Assembly: GCA_037903475.1 (NCBI GenBank)
Contig: JBAJFG010000549.1
Location: 2,170,001-2,234,000 of the forward strand
Direction: 5' to 3'
DNA from: Ancylostoma caninum
Taxonomy: Eukaryota > Nematoda > Chromadorea > Rhabditida > Ancylostomatidae
DNA length: 64,000 nt
Shown here: piece after piece, positions 1 to 13,300 of the stretch
Layout: each line of letters opens with the position of its first letter
Position numbering within the stretch: the stretch's first letter is position 1
Translations under genes and position numbers: made by a program
Notes under the pieces: model-generated
Told to the model about the DNA's origin: nothing
Database searches by the model: none
The model's input: only the letters and a program-made list of their open reading frames with translations

Positions 1-235
1 CGTGTTGGTGCACCTCCTTGTGCAACGTCATAAATTTGGTGCTTGCAGTATTGCTGCACAGGTGGTGGTGCACCTCCAGGCAACTACACGGGCGTTGGTG
101 CACCTCCTTGTGCAAATTTTTCTAATGCAGCAACGCGTTACAGTGTTGCTGTACAGGTGGTGGCGCACCTCCATGCAACGACACAAGTGTTGATGCACCT
201 CCTGGTGCAATATTATTGATCTGGTGCAACTTCCA
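1..235. repeat. GCACCTCC-type short repeat array (runs off the left edge)
   Basis: About five imperfect copies of a unit close to GTTGGTGCACCTCCTTGTGC lie here, interleaved with a second motif around GTTGCTGYACAGGTGGTG. The core is partly palindromic (GGTGCACC), so the units can fold. The array is cut by the window edge. Related words recur at about 23395-23605. Frames across it read through the repeat and are not genes. Confidence 0.6.
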
Positions 236-1207
236 TTTCTCGCGTGTTTTTAGAACTTCTACAGTGTGGAGCAGGTTGGAAAATCGAAAGTCGGAAGTTG
301 AAAGAATTCAGAAAATTGGGGAGTAATAGTATCTGTGACTTGGCAGAAATCTGGTTCCGCTTGCTCGTCGAAAATGTAGCAGTTAGAAGTTCTCATACAG
401 ATTACAAGGTCTTCTGCACTTCTAGTTCGAAATTCTTTGCTTATTACTGGTGTTCTCCATTTTTTCTAGAGATTTTACTGCTTTTCCAACATTCTGGTAC
501 GTATCTACGTATCACCAACTAGAGACAGAAAAAGGGAATTTTGCATTTTCTTCCCTGCAACTTTTTCAAGGAATAGAAAATGTCAGGCGCAGCTGTCCAC
601 ACACCTGTTTCGTTGCATGCGCGCGGAGCAGCACCCACGCTTTTGCATAAGTTTCTGCAACTTCGTCTATCTCCTCTGCATGATTTGCATGCAGGTGGTC
701 CTAGTTAGGTATCCCGTAGATGTTTTTGCCCAGAATTCAAAGAGCTCAAGAGATGCTCTATATTCCTTACAGTTCATACATAGTCAAATTGATCGAATTT
801 TTGTACGTAATAAAATTCATAGAACTCGGTTTGTTTCGTAGAGTTCATACTAAAGACACTACATATTTCCAGATGGTGTCTAGACGCGGTTCCATTCTAA
901 CTACAGCAAAATTAAAAGGTTCACTCCCTGACTTAACAAGAACACTCTCTTGGTATGATATCAAGTGCATTGGGGAAATCGAATTAATTTTAATGAGTAC
1001 CTACAATGCGTTGGTAGCAGTCACTTCCTCTACCTTTAAAAATGGGATTTGAAACGGCAATGATTGTCGGAATACCAAAATAATGAGCTTCTGGGTATGC
1101 TAATCCTAGGACCAGCACAATCTTCTAAACTACTGCCTTCTGACAATAAGAAGTGCCATTAGGATCATCTTCACTTCCCAAAAAAGACATTTTTTTTTAA
1201 GTTTCAG
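236..1207. other. No supported gene; upstream of the chemoreceptor fragment
   Basis: About 970 bases in which I see no convincing exon. The missing N-terminal half (TM1-TM3) of the receptor that starts at 1208 should lie here, but no frame gives a phase-compatible exon with TM3-like residues. Confidence 0.4.
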
Positions 1208-2239
1208 ATACATCGGTTTCTTACGTCGAGAAGAAAGCTGTTTACTTGCTTCACGTCAATTCCATGGTTCTTCTCCATTTCAATAACGTTTCACATGGCA
1301 CTTGAAGGCTGTTTTGTTCGGACTAACCCTTATACGTTAACGTTCACCTATGACTGCAGGTAACTTTCTTTCTTACATTGTTGTGAAAGAATAAAAATGA
1401 TCTACTGCAAACAAAAGACGTTCGTACTCCGTCATCGCTTGGAAAGGCAGCTTCCCAAATGTTTGCGAGATTCATAATTGGTTGTGATTATTTCCGCAGT
1501 GCAGAAGGAGCTGCTGATGATATCCTATGCATAGCTTGATGGCGAATGAGCGGAAATGACTGACCTAGCGAGAATTACATCCTCGTGACATTATTTCGGA
1601 CGAGTTATGGTGCTTGTGGCGGCGGGCGCCCTTACTTGTGGAAATCTCATATGAGGGTGGGACTAATTAGAATTTTGGAAAAATTCTGATGGACCTATTT
1701 CAGCACATGTTTGTTGTATGGACCAGTGTTATACTATTTTGGATTTATTTTTCCTGGGATTAATTTCGTACTATATAGTTTTGTTTATGTACAAATCATC
1801 ACTGTACGTCTTCGACTCTATGGTGCAACGAAATCGCACAGCACTACAAGGCGTGCACGACGGAAAGAGGTCCAACTGGTAGGCTTTTCGAGGATTTGTC
1901 AACAGAGTAGTGTGAACGACACGAAAATATGTATGTACATATAAGCAGCATGTAGGACATTTGCAGGTGTTCCAGTTCTCAATCATATGTGCGCTACAAT
2001 TTGCCAGCAGCGCCTGCTTCTACGTGATGCCACCGCTTCTACCCGGCAACGATCTGGCGTTCCACCTGCCAATGATCATCTCAACGCTGAACACTATCAC
2101 AAATCCTGTAGTGATGCTGCTGTTCCAACCACGTCTTCGAAATGCTTACGCGACTTTGATCACGAAATGCAGTGTAGCCTCGTATTCTTTTAAAACGTCG
2201 ATCATTCTCCCAACACGTGTTAGTCAACCAGCTCCATAG
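1208..2239 (+). CDS. Nematode chemoreceptor-like GPCR, C-terminal half (Srx/Srt-like), partial
   Basis: Three exons join in phase: 1208-1359, 1704-1878 and 1967-2239 (stop TAG 2237-2239), giving 199 residues. The first exon follows TTTCAG and encodes a TM4-like segment plus an extracellular loop ending in a conserved-type Cys (TYDC). The second encodes TM5 and a basic intracellular loop with RRARRKEVQL. The third encodes TM6 and TM7 ending ITNPVVMLLF, then a short tail. This order and the RRKE motif before TM6 fit the nematode serpentine families such as Srx, whose members sense chemicals at sensory-neuron membranes; the family assignment is inferred. No exons for TM1-TM3 were found upstream. 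The gene is either 5' truncated (a pseudogene) or has remote exons. The readable exons carry no stops or frameshifts. Confidence 0.6.
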
Positions 2240-5200
2240 AAGGACGTGTCACTTTACGGGTACAATCGGTCCAGAAAGCAGTGATCATTGGCATAGGTAC
2301 GATAGCGTTCAGACAGAGGTCAGAGAAGTGAAGATTGTTCATTAACCACTTTGATGAAGTTGAGGAAGGTAAAAACAGTGAAGTTTACAGAGAGCGAGAT
2401 AGTGAGATAGTGAAACCCTTTTTCAAGATGGTTCGCACCGAAACAGCTGTAGTACATATTCCTCAAAAAGGGGAAAAAAGATCACATATTCAGAGGCGGA
2501 ATGTCAAATATGCTCACAATCCCTACATTCTCACTCGAACCTGTCAGACAGCTGACATGTCAGCGATTTGCACTGGTGTCTTGCTTTCGTGCTGGGACCC
2601 GCGCTCATCCCAACACTGATATCGTCTGAGCTTGATTTTCGCTAAATATCCCGGTAATCTCATAAGATTGTATGTTGCGCAGTTGTCAGTAATCTTCTTC
2701 ATAAAATTCCCTCCAAAATGACACCAAGAGCGATAATTTTTACCAAGAATCTACGAAGAAATCAATTTTTTAAAAATCTGGACGGGGGATTTGCGTCCTT
2801 TAAAATTTCTCAGCAGTTTTCAGAAAGTTGCGCAGCTGTTTATCAAATTGCCGACATCTTTGCGCATACAGCGGTCATAAAAGCAAGCACCTTTGTCTGA
2901 AACTGGCCCAGAAAACAGGCCATGTTGAAAACCTTTTTCGTTAAATATCTCTTTCAGTTCGAAAAATCAGGTGTTGCGTAGTTGTCAGCTGCCGAGCCCG
3001 AGTAGAATGATATATAATACTTGCTATTTCCTTTCATGCAGGGTTGAAGAAACCCAGCCTGAGACAAATGCCCTGTGTAGCTCCGAGGGGGGGGGGGGTC
3101 AACGAGAGAGCACGCAATATGAGAGGGCGCCCGACGCCAAGGTGAGACAGACGGGGCATCTATCTCATCCTGGATTCTCCGTCGGGAGTGAACGGACCTA
3201 CAAAGAATTATATGTCATTCTGCTCAGAATTTCATTCCGAGTTCAGCTGACAACTGCGCAATTTTCAGTTCTCCCAAATTAAAAAAGAAATCGTGGTTTT
3301 TGGTTTCGGGAGATTTCTCAGTTATTCTTAGCTGCATTTCTGTCGCTCCACTACCATCTAGTATAACGTCGCGTTGTTATTCCGTCTGACAACTGCGCAA
3401 CCCTCACTCTTCTGACATGAAGATGATATTCCAGATTTCAGACAATTTCATGCCTATATTCTCGACAGTTTTCTAAATGCGTGTTCACCGATGACTCCTG
3501 AGCTTCATGTTTCCTAGGGCTATTTTGTACGTAGAATTTAACACACGACTGCGCATCCCATGTATTTTTCCCTTTCCCGAGCAAAATTTGCGACTTTCTG
3601 CACCCTTTTGCAATCTGGAGCTGCGCCGCGGATCCAACTTATCCTAATCGTCGTACGTGAAGGTTCCCCACAACGGCGCTACCGTGAATGATGGTGGGTT
3701 GAGACGCTTCTCAGGTTATCGTACTTATGATCATCGGCGTGCTGCTATGTGGGAGGGAGGCTGATGTGCTTTTGACAAGTCGTGCATGTTCTAGCTTGTT
3801 TGTCGAGGGGGCTTTTGAGCGCCTGACATGTTAGGACGGCCCGGAAATGATGTGGGAGTACGTGGAGCGCGTATGCAGCAGAGTGCATGAGTAGCACAAT
3901 GGTCACTTCTTTCTGAACGAAGGGTGGTGGAGATGTTCAAGCATATTCAAGCAAGAAGGAGGCCTGAACAAGGCCTAAACTGATCTGGCCTACATGTGAT
4001 ATTATATGTTGTGTATTTGCTTTGTTTGTTTATGGTTAATTTAGAAGTAAATATTGCAGCAACTATTGCAATAAAAGAATTAATATTAAAGATATGCCTG
4101 CTGAGACTTTACCATCCAACCTTTTCCCAAGTTTTTCCCTTCAAACAATTTTTTATATGACCGGTTGGCACAAAGAAAGTACTGAAGCAAGATCCATGCC
4201 ACAATTTCTGTTATTATAAAATCAAATGTCCTGGTAACCTTTTCCCTGCTTTTGTGGGAGATATTATATGGCGAAGAATGCGAATAAAAATGTTGGATAT
4301 GTAAATGCCGCTACAGTACATCTGAAAGAAGCAAAATCTTCCGATTAAAATTGATTCATCATCCGATTGAGAAGATTAATTTCAGCACGATGCTAGAAAA
4401 TCACACGAAAGTCAGTCGTATGGGAATCTGAGTGAAATTGGCCAATTTCTCTAAATTCTTGCACTTTGTCTTACACCTAGTGGCTGACATAATAATCATT
4501 GTAATCATTTCTCTGTATAGCGTTCTGCATTTGCGCTCACATACCATTGGTCTCCAATGGGTATAATTTTTGAATAACCTTCCAGTCACTTTGCTTAGCT
4601 TTTCCAGGGTAATTTTTTGGGGACTATTGTGTCCAATTTTTTTCTCAAATTCCAATCTGTGGGAGGAAGAGGCTTATCGAGTCTCTCTCGCATAAAGCCT
4701 CATACCTGCAATAAACGAGGACGAATACTTATGTCAAAGGAAGTGCGATGATTGGTGCTGAGGCACCTCCTCCTCCTATGCTGGTAGATGCTGTCACTTC
4801 AATCCCAGCTGACGAGATATTACTGTGCAAGGGGCCACTCAAAATAAAAAGACTGCCTCAATCATGAGGAATTTTTATCCCCTGAGTAAAATCTTTGCTG
4901 ATTCTAGGTAAAGAAGTCGCTAAGCGCAGGCAAGGGGTGGATAATTTCACAGAGAGCATAGAAACAGGAGATGTGTTTCATTTTGACATTTAATCGATGA
5001 ATTCGACTTTCTTCTGTTTTTTGGGAGGAAGTCCTAGAAAACTAATCAAATGATAAACTGATTTGATAGCTTTTTCCTCGTTGAACGACTTGATTATAGA
5101 AGCGGTAAAAAAGACAATAAATAGCGAAAAAATCAGTCGAGAACACCGAGATTGGAAAATAAAATAACTATCCGACTCCATGGTCTACAATGAAACTAAA

Positions 5201-5990
5201 ATGGAGTACCTAGCAAGGCTATGCACCTTAGACACAGAATAAAGATAGAAGTGATGGAATCAATGTGTTTTCACCTAAACGACGTTGTTGCACTTTTTAT
5301 TAGCTGGCGATAAGAAAAGCGTCTGCTTTGCTTCAACTCTCGCTCCCTCCCATTTTACTGCTAACATGGTGTGGTACTGGAACAAATGAAGGTGTTGCAA
5401 TTATTATTATACAACATCCTAACCTAACATTTCATACATATAGGGTGATGAGGAGGCGCAATTTGGCATGCATACATGCACTAAAAACACAAAACTACGT
5501 GGAGTATGCACTATACAAATGTACACTTGAGTATCAATACTATGCCAGAAAATTTTTCTCAAAACAACCAGAAAGGAGGTCCTGTACATATGTGACCTGT
5601 TATTAATGAAATGGTCTGTTCCTCTTAGGAATAGGACTATACACAAAAACACTCACGGTGTTTACAAACAAAAGCAGAATTTCTAGCATCTTCTTTTGTT
5701 CTTCTGTTTTTTTTTTCTTGTACATAGCACATCCACTAGTGTGTTAAATAAGCGAATAAATACCTAAACTCCACATCCACAATATCAGTTCGATAAAAGT
5801 TACCCTTATTATTAAAATACCATGACATGTCTATTTCTTTCCTTGCAAAATAAAGCCAATATCCTTATAATTGTGCCTTTATTTGAATGATTATTATTTG
5901 ATTAATGTTCAATTTAACACTCTTTAGCCTCAGTAGCGTCCACACAGGTAAAATTCAAAAGGGGTTGCTCGAAACGGTACACAACTCAAA
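2240..5990. other. Gene-poor stretch with scattered repeat words
   Basis: No supported gene. Between about 2620 and 3420 a GCGCAGTTGTCAG-type word recurs in both orientations (about 2678, 2976, 3246 and 3387), which looks like a decayed inverted-repeat element, and there is a poly-G run near 3090. The rest is AT-rich, with short open frames that lack splice support or family similarity. Confidence 0.4.
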
Positions 5991-6545
5991 CAATTCTTCG
6001 GAAGGACCGCAGCAGAAAACCGGAATAACCGACAGGGAACCTGCAGTCCTTACGGTTTCCTGCTGCATTTCTTCCGAATAGCTGCTGCGGTCCTTCCGAC
6101 TGGATACGGGGATATGTGTGCCAATTCCGTAGAACAGCATTATGCAACCATTTCAATCCCGTGGGACGACCATGCGGCAGTACCCACAGGCAAAAATGAC
6201 AACCTCGCCGGATTAACTAGTTTTACGCTCCGATCTACTCATAATGCCAATTTCCCATCTGAAGTTCGAAACCGCTAGATTTTTGTTGGTCGCAACAAAA
6301 CTGAGCTCCATACATGAGAGGAGTATGACAACGCTCACTATCTCTCCTCTATTCTGCTGCGGTCTCTCCGAATCGTTCCCCACCCAAATCTATCCTGCTG
6401 CGGTCTTTCTGAACCACTCCAGCATGATTCGGAAGGGCCGCAGCAGAAAACATTCTGCTGCGGTCCTTCCGCAAATTTTTATCTCTGCCTCTCTCGCTTC
6501 TTAACCACATGAGCGCGACCTCTTTCTGCTGCCGTCCTTCCTACA
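5990..6545. repeat. Cluster of GGAAGGACCGCAGCAGAAA words in both orientations
   Basis: About seven copies of a word near GGAAGGACCGCAGCAGAAA or its complement TTCTGCTGCGGTCCTTCC occur at about 5998, 6075, 6355, 6398, 6429, 6452 and 6521. Facing copies at 6429-6475 form a near-perfect hairpin around a few bases. No coding signal runs through the cluster. It is either a decayed foldback element or a small inverted array. Confidence 0.6.
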
Positions 6546-7360
6546 ATTTGTCTGAGAATAAGCGACACAAAGAAAACCAGACATAACGTCGTTCTTATAT
6601 ATCAGTTTTCAGGATGTTCGGATTCTATCACTTCAGAGCTATAACTACGGGAAAGTGGTAGTCACACAACGCGGTAGTACTGAGTCCATATTTGGAAGAT
6701 CGATTTAATGTGTAGTTCACTAAATGTGTGAAAGTGAGTTCTGTCAAAACAATGTTGTGCTGCTGATATTCGAAAAAAAAATGAGTCTCACAGACTAAGA
6801 TAGAATGCACAAAAAGATCACACTGGGCCCATAATGTCTTAACTTTCTGAACGTTACATATGTATTAGATTGATCTACAGAGCCACTGGCAAAGAATGTG
6901 AGCCCAGAAAAGAAAGCTGTTGAAGCAGGCGATAAATATGCGTGTTTCCCGAAAGCACACCTTTGAAGGAGCAGAGTATAGAATCGATGTGATCTCCAGT
7001 GAAACAACAGCACTTCGAAAACGAAGTACCCTGATGGGCCAAGAACTATGCCAACTCCTGGCTCTATGATCCATGATTGAGTAACACCTGAAAAAAGTCC
7101 CGATTATCGTTTCATCCGCTTTTGCTAAACGAGATTACTGTAAATGGTTTGTTTGAGTGCAAAACGGTACAGACCCGGAATTGATCTACAATCAAAGAGC
7201 GCGGGAAATCGGTTCCGGTGCGGCTCACTTCTCCCCATTTTCACCCGAGCGCGTGGCTACTGCAAGTACTTTTTTGTTTCATCCCATCATTAGTCTTCCT
7301 TGTTCTCCCAGAAGTCGTAGGGTTTATTTGGGTGAGAATGGGATGTGCTATAAGCATTAA
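6546..7360. other. Intergenic; upstream region of the DOMON-like gene
   Basis: No gene seen. The promoter and spliced-leader outron of the gene starting at 7367 should lie here. No clear TATA box was identified. Confidence 0.4.
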
Positions 7361-7366
7361 TTGCAG
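7361..7366 (+). promoter_or_regulatory. Probable spliced-leader trans-splice acceptor (TTGCAG)
   Basis: TTGCAG lies directly against the ATG at 7367, with no upstream coding exon in phase. In nematodes this is the usual position of an SL addition site, and it helps fix the start codon. Confidence 0.5.
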
Positions 7367-10300
7367 ATGTGGTGTACGTCGTTAGTCCTCTTCTTCATTC
7401 TTTCACGAACACTTGGTGCTCCACTCTCAAACGAGGTAAGTCATAGTATTTCCTGGTAATCATTCTAGTCAGCGTGGTAATTAAATGTGACATAATAGCC
7501 ATGAAATGCCGCGGGATAGTTACGCAAATGAATAGCTTCCTTCTGCTCAAAAATTCACCCACAAGACATATCTAACAGTTGTTGCAAAAAGGGGACACTT
7601 TCGCCTATTGGAGGGAGAAGCCTCGACGTTAGTCCACCTACAGGACGCTAAGCATGGTACTCGTCATCCACAACAACAGTTTTCCGTAGCTAGGGTGTTC
7701 AGAGGAAGAAGAAATTAATTTCTTCTTACAAAAAGAGTGACCTCCCCTTAGGTGAAAAATTTCCTATGCTGTTGAGTGAATGAGCTTCTCTTACCATCAC
7801 TGTCAAGGTGAAATCTATACACGAGTTCCAGAAACCTGTGGTGCTATTCTCCTGTCCAAAGGGCCAAGAATGTTATGCCAGTCCCCGAAACTGCATTGAT
7901 GACTGCGACGCGGCATTCAGCGTAAGTTTCCCAAGCATATGATAGGGATATTTATTGATCTGACTCATGAGTGTCGATTTCAGATGCGGCCAGAGGCAAA
8001 TGGCACCACCACGTTCAATATCACCATGTTGTCAGGGCTTGGGTACGTTGGTGTGTTAGTAAAGGAACAGGTGAGAGTGCTGCGGATGTGCTTGAGCATA
8101 GGTGTATGAAACCTTTGAGTATTTTAGGGACAAGGAATTTACGAGAAGGGTATCATTTGCACATTCCATCAGCCACGAGGCATTGTTGCCAGGGTGAACT
8201 ACCCTGATCCTATTCTTATTCTGGAGGTACGTGAATTCAAAAATATGAACTGTGTCTGAGAACGTGTCGTAGGAATGGGAGTAGTGAGGATCATAGCAGG
8301 CTGTTCGAGTATAATTGTGCTCCGATCTCTATAGCCAGGAATGGCAGGTACGCCAGAAGCATGATGTGGCGTGTAGCACCAAATACGAGATACATATATA
8401 TCAAGAAATCATAGCAAAGCAACAGATCCTTACCAGAGATCCAGAAAATTCTGTCTGATGCATAAAAAATGGTCCAAGGTGGAGTAGTGAAAATCCGTGC
8501 GCACATTTTGTACTGTATGCACAAATGTTAGTAGCCATTACCACATACAGATATTAGAGATTACCTTGAAAGCTTAGTGTGGGGACCCTGTGACGTGGCT
8601 TTCAAAGGTTTCTGAATGATTCATGTCTTCGCTGGACAAGAGTTCCCCCTTCTCTTCGTCCACTTACTTTCTATTTTAAAAAACGGACGTCACCTAGATT
8701 AATTTTGAGCGGTTTATTTTTAAAAGTTGTGCAACTACAATGCTCCAGAAAGCGATAAATGTAACTCCAATTAAATGTACAATTATAAAACATTGTGCAA
8801 CATGAGTACCACATTAACCGACCTGAACTATGGACCAAAACTTCGTCATGTACGCGTACTCACTTCCTTCAATTCTTAGGTTTATGATCAACTGAGTAAT
8901 GGCCACGGCATCTCTTTGCCTTCCTTGTAGTAAAGGTGTAACAGTAAACGTCTTTTATTCCTTGCGTACAGTGAAAAAAAAAATAGAATAACAGCACATA
9001 GGTTAAACGTAGCGCCTCATGCGATTCCAAGAAAATTACGCTGTTCTTTGAAAACTGTGTTGACATTTGTTATTATCTACGCTTTCGCAACAGTTACCTA
9101 CAGTTGTGATTTCTGCCAACCGAGCTAGGGTGATAATTACCCAGGTGTCACTTCACCGCCAGCCAGGATGGGTTGAGCTGTAGAAAAATTTCACAGTTTT
9201 CACAGTGCTGGAGGAAGGTTTTAAAACTTTTATAATGTTATAGTAAAGGTATGAAGGAAATGTGGAAGAAGTGCTGAGCAAACTTTACACACCTATGCAA
9301 GGTTGATACAATGATCGTTACTTTTTTTCCATAGATTGTCTCCACATTGCTAAGACTAGTTACTGCGCACTTATAGTTCTTCGAAAGCACCGAGCCAGAA
9401 GGCAACACGGACTCACATCACACCCAGTGCTCGACAAACATTGGTGTTCCTATGCCGAGAAAATCGGAGTTCAAACTGATCGCTGGAAAATGGGAAAGTG
9501 AGCTATTCGTCGTTCATTGTCGTTTATACTCTGTGACTCGCACTCTACTACGGAATCGTATATCTAGGTGAACTTATCGTGGATGAGAGACTCGGTATTG
9601 ATGTCGTTCCAGCCGTGGAAAACGCTCGCATTCTCTCCACCACTCCGGTAATAATGAAAAGATTTTCTAGTCTTCCAGTTACATTATATTTAAGTTCATT
9701 TTAATTTTTGGTAGTTAGCTTACTAGCTTAGCTTAGCTTAGCTCTGACAACGGCCTAGTACAGCAGTATAGTTCGGTGTCTGTCTGTGACAGACGGTTGG
9801 TGTCATAAAAGCGATACAGCGTAGTCGCTGCTGCCGTCTACGTACCTACCATGAAAGGGAAAGTGTTGACGAGAAGTAGTGGAAGTGGAGTTTGAAATCC
9901 CTTAAATGCCCTTCTAGAAGTTACACCTCGTGAGATCCGACTTTTTTGTTTGTGTATAAATATGGGCATTTATCTCTAGATAAAAAATAGAACAAAAGGT
10001 AGTCTTTTGCTCGCTTGAAGTTTAGTTTACTAGAACTTTCGATAAATTGAATGCGGAAGTATTCCAGGTAATGTGGAAGGGAATTTTTTGTCGGTTTTCC
10101 AAGTTTACCTTCCCATCTATGTGTTTGTAGAAACTGAACATTCCTCCACCGAGAAGAGTACCAGCTGTTCGTGCATCACCATCCAAAGAAGTGGATACAG
10201 AGAAGACCTCCGAGGTAGCTCTTAGGTTTTAGATCTATTTATTGTATTTGTTCACTTTTTTTTTGTTCTCAGAAGTGTCGAACTCTGTCGAAAACTGGAC

Positions 10301-13300
10301 GGAATTTCAGTAGTCAAGTTAAGATCTCACTTTCAGTCGTTTGTTCAGAAGAAGCAGTTTGAGAAGAAGGTCAAGGAGGAAGAGAAGGAGAAGAAGATAA
10401 AGGATTTGAAGAAGAAGATCAAGGTGGGAGAACGGGATGGAGATGACGACACGGATTCAGCTGAGGTGCATTGCTTTCTGTTTTATATCTCTTTCCGTAT
10501 GCTTACCTCCGTTTTTCAGGAGATAGAGATTGAGACACCTGTAGAGAAGACAACCACATCCACAACCACTGAGACAGCTGAGAAATCGAAAACTAAGAGC
10601 AAGGAAACGAACGAACTACAGATTGTGGAGACTGAGGATAGGATAGTGTTGAAGTATGAGGACGAAGATGAAGATGACCTGGTAGAAATTGTTGATAGTG
10701 ATGAAACCACACCAGAGCCTCGAAAAGGCGGCAAGGAGGATGAAGAAGTGGTGAGAATAATGAATCACCTAATGGTTTCATAATGAGTTATTCACTAATT
10801 TCTGACATTTTCCAAATTTGAGTAGCACAAACTTTTTTCAGGAGCGACCTCGTTTTAGAGAATACGAAGATGAGGAGGATGAACTTCAGTGAGTTTTTCC
10901 TTGAATTTATTGCTTTGATTACAACAAATAAATAATTTATTCGTAATAAATAAGTATAGAATGTTCTAACTGTATCCTTCGCTTGGCTTGACGGCAGCCT
11001 TCGGGGCGTCTGCGAACAGATCGGTGGTTCTGGCTGGGCATGGACAATAAGCAGCATCCTGACCAGGAAGTCCAGGTCCTCCAGGTCCTCCTGGGGTTCC
11101 ATCTCCTCCCTTGTTACCATCTGCTCCAGGCGGTCCAGCTGGGCCTTCTGCTCCGGGAGCTCCATCCTTGCCGTTCTCACCGTCCTCTCCTGGCAGTCCT
11201 GGAGCGCCATCAGCTCCAGGCGCACCAGCAGGTCCGGGAAGTCCGCGTCCCTTAGTTCCGTTGGCTCCAGGAGCTCCTGGAAGTCCTGGCGCTCCTGGCT
11301 CTCCATTAGCTCCTGCGTCTCCAGGTTCTCCATCTGGACCTTCGTTCCCGTTTGCACCAGGAGCTCCGGGTGCTCCGTTTTGGCCATCTGGTCCAGCCTC
11401 TCCTTGGGGTCCGTCGGGTCCTTGAGGTCCAGGAGGGCCAGCAGGGCATTGGATACAGCTCACAGGCTCGTTGGGTTTGCCTGTCATACCGATGCCATGG
11501 TGACCATTGGGACCCTGCTCTCCTGGAGCTCCGTCTTCTCCAGGGGCTCCGGGTTCTCCTGGGGGTCCAATTGGACCAGGTGGACACTCATTAGGTCCAG
11601 CAGCGCATCCGCACGTACTACCGGCTGCTCTCTTGTTCCTGCCGAAGATCACGTTCATGGATTCAATTCGATCTGCTTTGGAGCTTGATATCATGGTGTT
11701 CCATGCGTCATTGGCGAATTCCTGGAAATTTCTAAATTAGCTGAAAACTTAATGGCTCAAATTAGGGTTACCTCTAACCTTGAACTCGTCCAAATCACTA
11801 ATCGCATCGTCGTAGAAGTTGTTGATGTCGCTCAGCAGCACACCCACCGTGGCGATAGCGACAACAATAGCGATACCGCTAGCTCCAGAAGCAAAGGTGA
11901 CTAGTGCCTTGGCAGACATTTCGTGCCGGGACCTGTTCGTTCGTGGATTCATGGATGTTAAATACGCTGGGGTGGGTGTAGCTATGCAAGTTTTCTTGGG
12001 TAGTTTTTTCGTCAAACGGATGGAACTCGATATCGCTGCTATGATATACATTGACGTAAGCGATGAAGAGTGTGATTTCGAGTATTAGCCAAGAATTCTA
12101 TGGAAAATATGGGAGGTAGGTGTAATAGTTAATAATCAGGCAAACAAAAAAAAAACTTTCCTACTGGTGTTGGGTGTTTGAAGAGTAGTAGTGTGCATTT
12201 CTGAAGTTTTTTCTTGAGAAATTTGATGAATCCAGCACAGTAATCGGGAAACCAGTAATGGTCATTTCGTTTTGCAGTTTTTTTAACGTTCGGATTCCTT
12301 CACACACAGAGTCTGCCGTGTCAGAGTTACCTCAGATGCTTTTTTTCTGACAATTCTCTGGGCAGTTCAAAGACATTCCTACTAAAGGTGTTATTTTATA
12401 CGTATCCTTCGATTGTTAATCATTTTGTTTTGAAATGGGGTGGATTTACCAGCATTCGGGGTACTTATGATTTTTATTGCTGTTTTGTCTTGTGAAACGG
12501 GAATGATTTTTATTGCTGTATTATCTTGTAGAAGTGGAATACTTGTTTATTTTCTTGAAGTTCTTTCTGTTTTTTTTTTCTAATTTTTTGACAAAAATTC
12601 TACCTGCTTGAATTTCAACACCCATATTTATCTTAGCTCTTGTTAATGTTGGCTCTACATTGCTAATGTATTCGTCTCATCGTCATCATGGAAGATCTGG
12701 GTCGTCCTTCCTTTAGCGTGAAAGGGAACGTGGAAATGTTGCTAATAGTCATGATGGGGAAAGTTCTCGTGATCTTTAATTTCATCATTGAATTTAAAAA
12801 AATTTGTGGATTGTATTCTGTGTGACATCCCCAGCAACTGATAGGAACACATTTATGCGTAATATACAGACAAACAACTTCTCAGTTAAAGACCCTGTAT
12901 CCCTGGTTGTCAATGCTTTCCACTGGGGCGTCAGCTGGAGGTTGAATAGTTCTCTTAGGACACGGGCAGTACGAAGCGTCGGCTCCAGGCACACCGGGAC
13001 CTCCAGGAACGCCTGGCGTGCCATCTTCACCAGCGCTGCCGTCATTGCCAGGTGGTCCTTGAGGTCCCTGCTCTCCGGGAGCGCCAGGATTTCCGGCCGA
13101 TCCATTTTCGCCTGCATTTCCAGGTGGTCCTTGGGGTCCTTGCTGTCCAGGTGCTCCAGGTTGGCCTCGTCCGCGTGTGCCGTTCTGTCCTGGCTGACCG
13201 GGCTGTCCGGGTGTTCCATCTTGTCCAGGTTGACCTTGGTCTCCGGATGGTCCCTGCTGGCCGGGCTGACCATCGTTTCCTCGCTGTCCTGGCGCACCTG

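Noticed and set aside
1..235. CRISPR-like array
   Set aside because: Units are imperfect, spacers are also repetitive, and the surrounding genes are clearly eukaryotic.
11111..11425. Plus-strand Pro/Gly/Ser-rich frame over the first collagen
   Set aside because: Mirror of the collagen triplets on the other strand; no start context or splice sites of its own.
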